From Metellina segmentata (lineage: Eukaryota > Arthropoda > Arachnida > Araneae > Tetragnathidae): a stretch of 64,000 nt of DNA. Made by a program: the position numbers and the translations under genes. The notes beneath the pieces are model-generated. The model was not told the origin of the DNA and ran no database searches. It worked only from the letters and a program-made list of their open reading frames with translations. The stretch lies in contig OX375872.1 in assembly GCA_947359465.1 (NCBI GenBank), forward strand, positions 15,039,018 to 15,103,017. Reading direction: 5' to 3'. Positions 51,301 through 55,435 of this stretch are shown here, piece by piece; the stretch's first letter is position 1, and every line of letters begins with the position of its first letter.

Positions 51301-51749
51301 TTCAAGTTATTTTATAATGCATTTCCCAATTCATTGTAGCAGTAGATAAGCAATACATTGGCATAAGTAATTTGATTTCAAAGATGGAATTTCATGTCCA
51401 AAGGGAAGAACTCACTCAGAGGAGTGCGAAACTAAGCATGGCCAATTTAAACTTTTCAATTAAAACTTGAGATTATTTTTTTAAATCAAGGATTTTTCCT
51501 TTGTTTGGAGATAAATATTTTTCTTACAAATCATGATTAAGGAGAAGAGAATTACTTTCGAATATTAACATTTCCAAACTTCACTTAAAAATGAAAATAA
51601 AAAACCTGCAAGGTAATTCGTAAGTCTCAAAACAATAAAAGAAAGCAATAATTGAAATTTTGTTTCATTCACTTGAATATACGAATTTGCATATGTAAAT
51701 GAAACTTACTTAAAAGCTTAATGAATGAAGATGCTGATGTGACAGCCAT
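293..51749 (-). CDS. SUCLG1: Succinyl-CoA ligase alpha subunit, mitochondrial (whole gene span)
   Basis: The gene encodes the CoA-binding, phosphohistidine-carrying subunit of the matrix enzyme that converts succinyl-CoA plus ADP or GDP to succinate, CoA and ATP or GTP in the TCA cycle. Its beta-subunit partner is not in the window. Coding exons in transcript order are 51710-51749, 50296-50396, 41114-41230, 28749-28961, 27415-27634, 7963-8036, 680-868 and, less surely, 293-337. All junctions are GT-AG and the phases join without a break. The seven firm exons total 954 nt (318 codons), and the last candidate brings this to 332 residues against about 346 in human. Visible family marks are the CoA loop GFTGKQGT, the signature starting SRSGTLTYE and the phosphohistidine motif GRRMGHAG. 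Introns reach 19.4 kb and are filled with transposons. No frameshift or stop disrupts the gene. Confidence 0.95.
680..868 (-). CDS. SUCLG1: SUCLG1 exon 7: active-site phosphohistidine
   Basis: The exon is 189 bp (63 codons, phase 0), with acceptor gttag and donor gtattt. It holds [19 protein letters not shown], then [19 protein letters not shown]. The His of MGHAG is the residue phosphorylated during catalysis, by homology with bacterial SucD. The exon ends at [11 protein letters not shown], about ten residues before the usual C-terminus. Reading through the donor gives an unrelated hydrophobic tail, so a further exon is needed. Confidence 0.95.
1397..1931. mobile_element. Small inverted-repeat element (MITE-like, 535 bp)
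   Basis: The ends are inverted copies of about 35-40 bp: left gagtgcctatataataagag, right the complement of gagtgcccatataaaaagag, both running on into tggcgac. TA dinucleotides flank both ends (1395-1396 and 1932-1933), as for Tc1/mariner-type insertion. Inside are only short chance reading frames and no transposase. It lies in intron 6 of SUCLG1. The superfamily is inferred only from the TA flanks. Confidence 0.65.
2145..2430. mobile_element. Small inverted-repeat element, family B (286 bp)
   Basis: The inverted ends of about 40 bp start cagcttaagtctacgtttat on the left and cagcttcagtctacgtttac on the right (complement). Both continue into a shared gtggcaacgg block and then a ttggcgc block. 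There is no coding content. A second, interrupted copy begins near 2705, where it is split by a hAT insertion. Confidence 0.6.
2705..2757. repeat. Left part of a second family-B element, cut by the hAT insertion
   Basis: The segment reads cagtctatgtttaaaacagt, then ggccaccgccttggcgcactt, closely matching the left end of the element at 2145. The matching continuation (gccaaag...) resumes at 7070-7080 after the hAT element, and a weak right end may lie near 7155-7175. The hAT copy therefore jumped into this older element. Confidence 0.55.
3161..3370 (-). other. Short Lys-rich coiled-coil frame inside hAT copy 1
   Basis: A 69-codon frame of charged heptad-like sequence ([20 protein letters not shown]) lies between the transposase C-terminus and the left end of the element. 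The related stretch in copy 2 (34330-34620) keeps the same DNA but no clean frame. It may be a second exon or accessory frame of the transposon, or chance. I do not recognise it. Confidence 0.3.
3479..4600 (-). repeat. Dispersed repeat R1, copy in reverse orientation within hAT copy 1
   Basis: Read on the minus strand it starts gccgccgcaggattgaaaac and ends in two tandem, related blocks. These carry the hairpin ggtttgcttcgcaaacc (about 3549) and its variant at 3721, plus a gcgaagccc-type GC hairpin. The same sequence, opposite in orientation, occurs at 31014-31455 (partial) and 34629-37470. There is no coding potential. The class is unknown; a Helitron-like or fold-back origin is possible. 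Confidence 0.6.
4604..5826 (-). pseudogene. hAT transposase remnant (copy 1)
   Basis: Minus-strand fragments in several frames form the C-terminal half of a hAT transposase. In order they are 5826-5560 (with the [13 protein letters not shown] block, the conserved R-W region before the insertion domain), 5553-5347 ([19 protein letters not shown]), and 4939-4604 with the dimerization motif [19 protein letters not shown]. Frameshifts and stops at 4940-5346 and 5554-5559 break the gene. Degraded upstream sequence may extend to 6165 and 6948. The transposase would have cut and pasted the element, but this copy cannot encode it. The homologous copy at 37621-38034 is equally broken. Confidence 0.75.
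7176..7962. other. Intron 6 remainder, no gene
   Basis: This stretch holds degraded repeat-like DNA. It includes an A-rich block with repeated cggaaa/tacgaaaagtcgg motifs (7530-7800) ending gcgtaaacgcggaag, a short GC palindrome. No convincing frame is present. Confidence 0.4.
7963..8036 (-). CDS. SUCLG1: SUCLG1 exon 6
   Basis: The exon is 74 bp: two bases completing a Gly codon left by exon 5, then 24 codons ([24 protein letters not shown]), with donor gtatgt. The IGEIGG motif is the conserved strand of the ligase domain. It is separated from exon 5 by a 19.4 kb intron and joins exon 7 in phase 0. Confidence 0.93.
8037..8783. other. Start of intron 5, no gene
   Basis: AT-rich sequence with a cluster of short direct motifs (cctaaa, acctaaaaat) at 8270-8370. 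Nothing coding or structural is recognised. Confidence 0.4.
8784..10013. repeat. Tandem duplication in intron 5, unit A
   Basis: This unit is clearly homologous to 10107-11727. Shared blocks include ctaagatcctaagcctttgg, ttttaattgaactatttaaa, aataatactacaactgagca and cttctgggcatgtgcagatg, all in the same order. It is noncoding. Unit A keeps about 320 bp (9266-9590) that unit B lacks. Confidence 0.75.
10107..11727. repeat. Tandem duplication in intron 5, unit B
   Basis: Second copy of the unit at 8784-10013, substantially diverged and interrupted by a 755-bp hAT fragment at 10319-11073. Removing that insert restores the alignment across ttttact...aatttcagggc. Confidence 0.75.
10317..11073 (-). 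mobile_element. Short hAT-family insertion with dimerization-domain remnant
   Basis: It sits in unit B of the duplication and is absent from unit A. The ends resemble an inverted pair (tagggcaac on the left, complement tctaaggcaac on the right). They are flanked by cattat (10311-10316 and 11074-11079), extendable to an imperfect 8-bp repeat. The minus strand at about 10455-10575 reads [20 protein letters not shown] and then [14 protein letters not shown], a hAT C-terminal dimerization motif. The rest of the transposase is missing. Confidence 0.65.
11735..12480. other. Intron 5 stretch, no gene
   Basis: AT-rich intronic DNA with no frame or repeat that I can identify. It ends at a TA microsatellite (12480-12500) into which the Gypsy element appears inserted. 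Confidence 0.4.
12501..12933 (+). repeat. 5' LTR of the Gypsy element
   Basis: Aligns with 17653-18058 from gtaggaaccgaatcctttt to tgttgacatcaca. The 5' copy has about 20 extra bases around 12690-12710 (gctcatatgtgccctctgtg) and a 6-bp expansion near 12545. The outer edge may be truncated: no TG start is shared by both copies. Confidence 0.85.
12937..12954 (+). promoter_or_regulatory. Primer-binding site complementary to tRNA-Pro
   Basis: The sequence tgggggctcggccgggat lies three bases after the 5' LTR. It differs at one position from the well-known tRNA-Pro primer-binding site used by gammaretroviruses such as MLV. Minus-strand DNA synthesis would start here. Confidence 0.8.
13024..14712 (+). 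pseudogene. Gypsy gag and protease region (interrupted)
   Basis: One reading frame runs from 13024 (or the Met at 13045) to 14712, broken by a TAA at 13324-13326. It has a charged coiled coil ([20 protein letters not shown]), then a capsid-like part ([15 protein letters not shown]). A CCHC zinc knuckle follows at about 14164-14205 (C-x2-C-x4-H-x4-[15 protein letters not shown]). Next is a retropepsin-like segment ([13 protein letters not shown]) in which the expected Asp-Ser/Thr-Gly is Tyr-Ile-Gly, so the catalytic Asp is gone. Gag packages the RNA and protease cuts the polyprotein; neither could work here. Pol continues in the same frame after the TAG at 14710-14712. Confidence 0.88.
14713..17455 (+). 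pseudogene. Gypsy pol: reverse transcriptase, RNase H, integrase (broken)
   Basis: The first part is in the gag frame, with a TAA at 14914-14916. A poly(A) run at 15099-15119 and a one-base loss near 15167 shift the reverse transcriptase frame. The catalytic IIYVDDIII box is intact at about 15428-15455. A stop at 15704-15706 and a frameshift near 16060 flank the RNase H part, where the usual catalytic DAS is NAS. Integrase is the best-preserved piece (16105-17283). It has an H-C-C zinc region ending NCVKC and the D-D-E core in [16 protein letters not shown] and NGQIERI. A last frameshift near 17260 separates a tail with the LGPYEI (GPY/F) module, ending at 17455. Confidence 0.9.
17653..18058 (+). 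repeat. 3' LTR of the Gypsy element
   Basis: Direct repeat of the 5' LTR, about 95% alike by eye. It is preceded by tgcagtgatgttcggagcga and further sequence up to gccccagag that the 5' copy lacks, so the full LTR may begin earlier (a purine-rich gagaaagagaaactaa lies at about 17485-17500). It ends at the TA/TG microsatellite. Confidence 0.82.
18059..18178. repeat. TA/TG microsatellite
   Basis: About 120 bp of alternating (TA)n and (TG)n. It separates two retrotransposon remnants and was probably the insertion target of both. Confidence 0.9.
18179..18629 (-). repeat. Left LTR, reversed
   Basis: Complementary to 21466-21916. Its inner border (cactaca) is followed by ctcccctccaat, the complement of the polypurine tract, showing that it is a 3'-end copy turned around and not a 5' LTR. 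No primer-binding site is seen next to it. Confidence 0.85.
18870..21360 (+). pseudogene. Gypsy gag-pol remnant without integrase
   Basis: Frames in order are: a gag-like segment (18890-19584, with [20 protein letters not shown] and [20 protein letters not shown]); a protease at about 19615-19685 with an intact [12 protein letters not shown] active site; and reverse transcriptase from 20210, including [39 protein letters not shown] and the catalytic NYFDDIII. RNase H follows at 21201-21360 with [14 protein letters not shown]. Stops at 20447-20449, 20840-20842 and 21101-21103 and a frameshift near 21195 break it. The coding part stops after [10 protein letters not shown], inside RNase H, and the integrase is absent. 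This is a different family from the element at 12501. Confidence 0.88.
21466..21916 (+). repeat. Right LTR, 3' LTR in normal orientation
   Basis: Starts TGTAGTGCTGG and ends CATTTCA. A TATA-like ctataaaagaga lies at about 21479-21490. The polypurine tract attggaggggag (21454-21465) sits immediately upstream, as expected for a 3' LTR of a plus-strand element. Confidence 0.85.
21941..23096 (-). mobile_element. Tc1-like DNA transposon (1.16 kb, inactive)
   Basis: The ends are inverted repeats starting cactcactgccaaaagttaa and continuing gcac. TA target dinucleotides lie at 21939-21940 and 23097-23098. A frameshifted transposase lies on the minus strand. Confidence 0.9.
22190..22900 (-). pseudogene. 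Tc1 transposase remnant
   Basis: Minus-strand pieces keep the three catalytic regions of a DDE transposase: [13 protein letters not shown] (about 22715-22745), [12 protein letters not shown] (about 22460-22495) and [14 protein letters not shown] (about 22370-22400). Shifts between the pieces prevent a single frame. The N-terminal DNA-binding part is not recognisable. Confidence 0.8.
23100..25300. other. Intron 5 stretch, no gene
   Basis: Two kilobases of AT-rich DNA. There are short chance frames only, and no inverted ends, tandem repeats or conserved motif that I can identify. Confidence 0.4.
26235..26366 (+). repeat. 5' LTR of the TRIM-like element
   Basis: 132 bp, identical to 26692-26823 except for about three substitutions (positions 6 and about 45 and 62 of the repeat). 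Confidence 0.88.
26692..26823 (+). repeat. 3' LTR of the TRIM-like element
   Basis: 132 bp, preceded directly by the polypurine tract at 26678-26690 and followed by the GTGAC duplication. Confidence 0.88.
27415..27634 (-). CDS. SUCLG1: SUCLG1 exon 5: ligase domain with signature 1
   Basis: The exon is 220 bp, phase 0 in and phase 1 out, with acceptor ttag and donor gtatat. It begins [20 protein letters not shown] and contains [20 protein letters not shown] followed by the [18 protein letters not shown] segment. This matches the ATP-citrate lyase/succinyl-CoA ligase signature pattern. All invariant positions that I can check are kept. Confidence 0.95.
27635..28748. other. SUCLG1 intron 4, no gene
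   Basis: AT-rich intron with one less AT-rich patch at about 28240-28660 (including ggcgttggggaagag and gccaaagccggcaagcggtg). The patch has no frame, tRNA fold or repeat that I can recognise. Confidence 0.4.
28749..28961 (-). CDS. SUCLG1: SUCLG1 exon 4: CoA-binding domain, second half
   Basis: The exon is 213 bp (71 codons, phase 0), with acceptor atatag and donor gtaagt. It includes [20 protein letters not shown], then the [10 protein letters not shown] segment and the conserved [13 protein letters not shown] at the exon end, which leads into the ligase domain. Confidence 0.95.
29081..30213. mobile_element. Fold-back/inverted-repeat element in intron 3
   Basis: The ends are inverted: aattgaatcggttgtttgag then aaacc on the left and its complement at 30190-30213. 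The motif tttgagaaacc-n-cataagtca recurs at 29095 and 29990 and in reverse at 30175-30197. The left third is a large imperfect palindrome. A minus-of-centre stretch at 29630-29745 reads like a transposase tail ([20 protein letters not shown]) but is too short to classify. The target duplication is not clear. Confidence 0.6.
29108..29462. repeat. Long imperfect palindrome
   Basis: The left arm (29108-29253) and right arm (29313-29462) are inverted copies of about 150 bp sharing gtagacgcatcttttagaag and cattctacatagagttgg. The loop carries a smaller palindrome built on tgacttatggg/cctataagtca. The DNA or its RNA could form a hairpin of about 150 bp. Confidence 0.8.
30220..31010. other. Intron 3 stretch, no gene
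   Basis: AT-rich DNA with no recognisable frame or repeat. Confidence 0.35.
31014..31455 (+). repeat. Dispersed repeat R1, partial forward copy
   Basis: Shares attgcagggttgaaaact, then tttctcgagaaagtatgg-like and catatctaaagcttatta-like blocks with 34629-36900 and the complement of 3479-4600. It ends near gtactcttgg, next to a GC hairpin ggggcggagcccc (31454-31467). Confidence 0.6.
31456..32255. other. Intron 3 stretch with a short repeat-like start
   Basis: Begins with cataaaccactcactcactg and agtcctaggaagctgaaatt, wording often seen at the start of dispersed arthropod repeats. The rest is unremarkable AT-rich DNA. No gene is present. Confidence 0.35.
32449..34058. mobile_element. Insertion of unknown class within hAT copy 2
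   Basis: It is absent from the matching site of copy 1 (about 2905). It begins tactagcaaaatacccgacc, ttactcgg, and ends with an acagacagacag tract followed by a tatttatatagataaag tail. This build resembles retroposed arthropod repeats, but I see no reverse transcriptase. It contains the 20-bp minisatellite at 32944-33086. Confidence 0.5.
32944..33086. repeat. 20-bp minisatellite, about seven units
   Basis: Units are ggcattattctttcaataac, with small changes (tta for ttc, aaat for caat). There are no unique spacers, so it is not a CRISPR-type array. Confidence 0.9.
34754..36581 (-). mobile_element. Second hAT-like transposon, nested in hAT copy 2 (1.8 kb)
   Basis: Ends caggctacccagtggttctt (left) and caggcctcacagaggcaact (right, complement) share the subterminal blocks tagtcgc and agttgcc. 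The 6-bp duplication CCTGGA lies at 34748-34753 and 36582-36587. Removing it restores the R1 sequence. It carries a minus-strand transposase tail of a different family from its host transposon. Confidence 0.8.
35243..36217 (-). pseudogene. hAT transposase remnant (nested family)
   Basis: Minus-strand pieces are 36217-36023 ([20 protein letters not shown]) and 35668-35243 with the hAT dimerization motif [20 protein letters not shown], continuing [15 protein letters not shown]. The C-terminal end is a Lys/Gln/Glu-rich coil. About 350 bp between the two pieces is frameshifted, and the N-terminal half is missing. The dimerization segment forms the transposase dimer in this superfamily. Confidence 0.75.
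37621..38570 (-). pseudogene. hAT transposase remnant (copy 2)
   Basis: Minus-strand fragments matching copy 1: 38034-37750 ([20 protein letters not shown], then [20 protein letters not shown] and [16 protein letters not shown]) and 37707-37621 ([18 protein letters not shown]). The dimerization motif present in copy 1 is missing here; it was lost at the junction with the R1 repeat. Upstream degraded sequence (38180-38570) parallels 5900-6260. Confidence 0.72.
39321..41113. other. Intron 3 stretch, no gene
   Basis: AT-rich intron. Only short frames are seen, and no element boundaries that I can support. A ggcttatagcccaggacctt-containing patch at 40580-40625 is richer in GC but unclassified. 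Confidence 0.35.
41114..41230 (-). CDS. SUCLG1: SUCLG1 exon 3: CoA-binding Rossmann-like domain
   Basis: The exon is 117 bp (39 codons, phase 0 on both sides), with acceptor ttatag and donor gtaatc. It reads [18 protein letters not shown], then [20 protein letters not shown]. This is the conserved CoA-domain segment that follows the GFTGKQ loop. The match to the family is continuous with no gap. Confidence 0.95.
41443..42380 (-). pseudogene. Tc1-like transposon remnant 1 with transposase
   Basis: The left end cattgaagagccaaaacatt, preceded by TA at 41441-41442, is the terminus of a Tc1-type element. The minus strand encodes, in broken frames, a DNA-binding segment ([20 protein letters not shown], about 42260-42320), [20 protein letters not shown] with the first catalytic Asp (about 42010-42060), and SLDINPIEH with the last acidic residue (about 41680-41700). 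The element is cut short at 42381 by another Tc1-like element. Confidence 0.78.
42383..43188 (-). pseudogene. Tc1-like transposon remnant 2 (different family, truncated)
   Basis: The left end cactgctggccacccaaatt, preceded by TA (42381-42382), is the inverted-repeat type of another Tc1 family. The minus-strand transposase keeps [46 protein letters not shown] and [15 protein letters not shown], so all three catalytic acids are visible (43185-42640, with one frameshift near 42760-42860). The N-terminal DNA-binding domain and the right terminus are missing: the similarity ends at a poly(T) run near 43190. Confidence 0.82.
43190..45725. other. Intron 2 stretch, no gene
   Basis: Contains an odd GC-balanced block at 43490-43800 (taacacgtggacgtcgggaa onward, 104-codon open frame 43516-43830) followed by ataaatagtttaattttaaa. 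It may be part of an LTR or processed sequence, but I cannot name it. A short TA repeat lies at 45426-45443. The rest is unremarkable. Confidence 0.35.
45729..46640 (+). pseudogene. Pogo-like transposon remnant
   Basis: A left terminus gggtaattccgggtgaggcg after TA (45727-45728) is followed by cgccccacc-type subterminal repeats (gatgccccacat, gacgccccacat, gatgccctacat). The plus strand at 46263-46430 reads [20 protein letters not shown] and then [20 protein letters not shown], the C-terminal part of pogo/Jerky-type DDE transposases. A basic tail (about 46545-46590) includes [14 protein letters not shown]. The central catalytic part is deleted and no right terminus was found. Confidence 0.68.
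47074..49320 (-). pseudogene. hAT transposon remnant, ZMYM1-like family
   Basis: The left terminus cagtggcggttttaagaccc matches a common hAT end. Minus-strand fragments in order: 49300-49088 ([14 protein letters not shown]), 48827-48645 ([20 protein letters not shown]), 48712-48437 ([13 protein letters not shown]), 47965-47726, and about 47600-47410 with [19 protein letters not shown], the dimerization region. The order matches TTF-finger/ZMYM1-like hAT transposases. There are many stops and no right terminus, so the N-terminal end is lost. Confidence 0.75.
49321..50295. other. End of intron 2, no gene
   Basis: AT-rich intronic DNA. No element or frame could be supported. Confidence 0.35.
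50296..50396 (-). CDS. SUCLG1: SUCLG1 exon 2: end of transit peptide and start of CoA-binding domain
   Basis: The exon is 101 bp, with acceptor ttttcag and donor gtatgg. It starts with two bases completing a split codon. Its product runs from an Arg/Ser/Tyr-rich leader into [20 protein letters not shown]. The last part is the first beta strand and the CoA-binding loop of the alpha subunit. It continues in frame into GTYHSKQAI of exon 3. Confidence 0.93.
50732..50997 (-). repeat. tRNA-derived SINE, unit 2
   Basis: Read on the minus strand it begins ggccgaccaaccggtatagt with an A-box-like tatagtgattaaggtgttag, then a B-box ggttcgaaaccag. A unique body follows (cgaaagtcctcgtgttggg, atctttcccttaa). 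It is head-to-tail with the next unit. tRNA-Ser/Leu-like promoter wording suggests RNA polymerase III transcription. Confidence 0.8.
50998..51253 (-). repeat. tRNA-derived SINE, unit 1
   Basis: Same family and orientation. The A-box-like tatagtggttaaggtgttag (about 51218-51240) and a perfect B-box ggttcgaatcc (about 51189-51199) are complete. It joins unit 2 without unique DNA between, so it is a dimeric or tandem insertion in intron 1. Confidence 0.82.
51710..51749 (-). CDS. SUCLG1: SUCLG1 exon 1 (coding part): start and transit peptide
   Basis: On the reverse strand this reads ATG and 13 codons ([13 protein letters not shown]), then one base before the donor gtaagt. The stretch is rich in Ser, Ala and hydrophobic residues with one Lys and no acid, as expected at the start of a mitochondrial transit peptide. 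The phase of 1 fits exactly with exon 2, which begins with two bases of a split Thr codon. That fit is the main reason for choosing this exon, because the N-terminus is not conserved in the family. Confidence 0.8.
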
Positions 51750-51907
51750 TGAAATAGACACAGCAAGTGTTTGGAAAATTTATCGGAAAATATAAAACTA
51801 TCACAAAACTTCTTTTGATATGTATTCAAGTATCTTGGCCCCGTCTACTTTGAACGGACTGAAAGCATGCCAACCGAACGAGCAAGTTTGTTTATCTGGT
51901 GTTGGTA
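51750..51907 (-). promoter_or_regulatory. Remaining 5' UTR/promoter interval of SUCLG1
   Basis: This is the 158 bp between the start codon and the end of the 11.6 kb transposon-like unit. No clear TATA box sits at a usual distance, although tttatattttccg occurs about 60 bp before the ATG. The start of transcription cannot be placed from sequence, and it may even lie in the transposon terminus. Confidence 0.35.
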
Positions 51908-51991
51908 CGGAGTGTCTATTGCGCCGTACAAAATACGGCTATATAACTTTTCATTCTATGTAGCCGTACAGCGCAGTTCCTTACTGCGCAG
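51908..51991. repeat. Left terminal inverted repeat of the 11.6 kb unit
   Basis: Starts cggagtgtctattg. It contains a hairpin formed by tacggctatata and tatgtagccgta, then a second one (ctgcgcag/tgcgcag around gttccttac). It lies just upstream of SUCLG1. Confidence 0.85.
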
Positions 51992-52199
51992 CTCGTAGAA
52001 TGCGCATGGGCAAACTTTGTTTGGTGATTTCGCCAATCTAAAGTAGAATTCTAGCAGTCCTGATGAGCCATAAGTAAAAGCATTTGCCATTTTGAAGGAC
52101 GTGGGATTATGTTTAATGAGTAGACGTCTTTTGTGTGCCGACCTAGTGTTTTTCCATTTAGAAGCTAAATTTATGTAAGCAATAATATTTTTATTTGAA

Positions 52200-52800
52200 A
52201 TTTAATATTTTCATTGCTTTATATTTGCTTTGCAAATTGTTTTGTTCCGTTAAGTTAGCTTGAATTTAAATGCTATTCTACGAATTACACTTTTTGATGG
52301 GCAGATGAAGGCTCTTAATTTGCTTATTTTTCCTTCATTTTATAACACGTTTTGAAATGTATTGTTCACTTGCTGTGCTAAATGGTTAATAACGTTGAGT
52401 TAGCTTGTTTTTAAGTGCTACCCAACGGAATTGACTTTATGGCAGGCAGATGAAAATTCTCGGTCAGGTGCATATTTTACCTATTTCATTCCTGCATACC
52501 CCTTTGTGTGTTGTATTGTTCATTTGCTACGTTAAATGGGAAACAACGTTGAGTTAGCTTGTTTTTAAGTGCTACCCAACGGAATTTCCTTTTTGGCGAG
52601 CAGATGAAAATTCTCGGTTCGTTGCTTATTTTACCTATTTTATTCTTTATTTTCCTGTTGTGCTCAGTATTGTTCCTTTGCTATGTTAAATGGTGAATTC
52701 CGTTGAATTTAGCTTGTTTTTAAATGCAACCGAATGAAGTTTTTTTTGTTGGTTGGCAGAAGAAAATTCTTGTTCAATTGCTTTCTTCCCTACATTTTAA
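52200..52800. repeat. Minisatellite of about 150-bp units
   Basis: Four diverged units share gttgagttagcttgttttta, a cccaacggaatt-like block and gcagatgaaaattctcgg, with anchors near 52253, 52397, 52551 and 52704. A partial fifth copy lies at 53040-53140. It is noncoding and sits in the left arm of the 11.6 kb unit. Confidence 0.75.
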
Positions 52801-53388
52801 ATGGCCCTTTGCACCTTAAAACCCTAACCAAGTTATACATTTTAAAAATGAGTTGTCCTTTTCCATAGTGTATTGTTATAATATGGTAACTGGTTAGGTA
52901 GTCCCTCACTCTTTCCAGGGTGATGGCACAATGATTATGCCCACTGTACTAGAAACCTGTGAGCTGTAGGAAGTGAAGGTGTGATTCCTCTATTGTATTT
53001 ATCTTCTGTGTCAGAAAAATTTTCTTTATGTGCATGTCTATTACTTGATGTTTGCAGCAAATGCATTGTTCACTTTATTCATTATTTGCAAGTTCCGTTG
53101 AGTTAGCTTGTTTTTAATGTTACCTAGCAAAATTAATTGAGAATATTTTGCGTTTAAATAATATTCCTTTTTCTTATAGATGTGATGTATGCGTTTCTTT
53201 CATCAAAATTTTTGCAACCACCAAAGTGAAAATTCTCTTGCTGTGTTAAATTGTTCTGCTAGTTTGTTAAATATGTTGAAAATATCTTTTAATTCCTTTA
53301 TTGTGAGTTCTTTTAGGTGGAAACAAGAATGTTTTGACAGTAAATATGAGCCCAAATGCCTTGACACATTTTACAAATTATCTCAATT

Positions 53389-53631
53389 TTAATTGTTATT
53401 GTAAGATAGAAAATAATTCAAGAATTTATTTTGCTTGAAAAAACCTGTATGTCCCATTTCAGCCTCTACTCCCAACCAGCTGTCACTGAATTGATGTAGG
53501 ATCACATGAGGGATTTTGATGAGCACGTTAAAAAGAACAAGGTGATGCACTCTTAGATGTTGAAATTCGTTCTCTTCGTGTGCTTCATGGATGAAATAAA
53601 AATAGGATATGAATGATTTCTTGCGTGCCAA
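53389..53631 (-). other. Open frame of unknown nature
   Basis: An 80-codon minus-strand frame (HEAHEENEFQHLRVHHLVLF, then VEAEMGHTGFF) that looks more protein-like than its surroundings. No family is recognised, and no continuation was found in the next frames. It could be a remnant exon of a transposon gene. Confidence 0.2.
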
Positions 53632-53683
53632 TTATTATCTGTTCAAGGACTTTCCTTCAAGAAAAGCAGATTATCATCATTCA

Positions 53684-54062
53684 TCCATAAAAACTTTCAA
53701 GGGGATCAGACTCCTGTGGCATGCTTGGTGTAGATGCTCTTATAACAATTTGTCTAATTTCTCATTGGAATTATTTGCCTCACGTTTGTGTGGATACAAA
53801 GAGTTCAGGACCCTAGGAGTTGGCATCTATAGTAGAATGACAATTGATTGTAACAAATATTTCTTTCTACTCACTAAAAACCGGCAGAAGTTGAATTTCA
53901 AAGTATTTTTTGGCTAATTTTGATTCTTTACAGTTGGAAGGTTATGGAGGTTTGAACTGATGCCTTTCAAGAGGGGGATCAGCACTGTTTAAAATTTGTT
54001 TTCAGTATGTTAAAAACTAGTATGGATGCCCTCGCTTCTTAGTTTAAATAGTAAACCCTTCT
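53684..54062 (+). repeat. Inverted segment pair, left member
   Basis: About 380 bp complementary to 60962-61362. Shared blocks are aaaactttcaaggggatcag, gcttggtgtagatgctctta, ggagttggcatctatagtag and tttcagtatgttaaaaacta. Similarity ends sharply at both edges. Confidence 0.8.
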
Positions 54063-55427
54063 AGCATAAAGCCCTTCTTCGTAATTTCTAGCATATCTTT
54101 TCTTTAGCATAAATAATCGCTCTGTCGTTTTTGAAAAAAAATGTGTTTAAACATTGACAAATAACTGTTCATAGACAAAACGAAACTAATGTAAAACAAC
54201 TTTCGTTTCATCTAGTAATAATTGACAACTTTCTGTCATTGCGACAAAATAATATTACTTTTTTTATGTAATTAATACAATGTTTATATTCTATCGAGAT
54301 AATGATGCAGTTTTGTATAAAACCTTTAAAACTTATGTTACATCACATTCGACAGTTGATCCTTACAGCACTTATTTTCAGGTGAGAAATTATCAATTTC
54401 TGAACTAAGATTACACATATCTTCAGAGTCATAATGTGGCTTGATCAGATGTTCAATCGGTACATTTATTAATGAAAAACAATTATTAAATTAAAGATAA
54501 GTAAAAACCATCAAAATTTAAGCAATATAACCATATCGTAAGAGATACCTACTCCGAAACTTTAAAATCTTTGAACAATCACTTGTATAAAAGGTTTGGA
54601 TTACATCTTTTTTTTTTTTATTTATTTTACTTTTCGAAACTTCAAACACATAGGAGTCTTAAGGAAAGTTAATCAAAATAGTCATCGCCAAGACTATTAC
54701 ATGGTGGACCGAAAAAAAAATTTCGCTGGTTAAATAAATTACTGTAATGCGAAAATCGTGTGTATGGCACACCTTAGGACTGTGAAAATACTTTTCTAAA
54801 TCAGACAATTTTTCAATTTGCATATCGTTATTCAAGCTACATAAATTTCCAAAATTTGAGGAATTTCGTCTCAAATCTAGCGTACAGATTAGTCCGAGAC
54901 CCTTCAAATTTTAATGAAACTTGGTGTAGCAAGTGACATTACCATAGCTATGAATGAAAATAATAACTTAAAAAAAGTTTTGTCCTTTATTCAAAAGGTT
55001 ATTAAGCTTCAGTTATTTAAAGCTTAAATGAAAATGTACTGCATCTTTAAGATAGCTAATTAATTTTTGGGAAGATACAGACTTGGTAATCTCTCATTTT
55101 AAAGCTATTTTATTGGGATTTAATTTCTTCAATTTATTATAAATCGTAACGCATTTTAATTGTATTAGGTCTTTTTAATGTATCGAATTTTACATATAGA
55201 ATATTTACAAAAGGTGCAGCTTTAAAAATTTGGAAAATTTTAACAAATTACGTTGTACATCTCCCCCCCCCCTAAAAAAAAGTTTCAGTGTTGGTTCTCT
55301 TAATGGGGAAGGAACAGGTGTCCCTTTTTTCCAATACCCAACCACTCACCTGTTTGTCTTCGGCACTACAAGATAAGAACTGATAGTTATTTGTGAAGAA
55401 GTGTTCAGTTTCCTGCTACTCCTAACA
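54063..55427. other. Noncoding stretch within the 11.6 kb unit
   Basis: AT-rich, with poly(T) at 54609-54619 and poly(C) at 55263-55272. No frame or element that I can name. Confidence 0.35.
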
Positions 55428-55435
55428 GGAACAAT

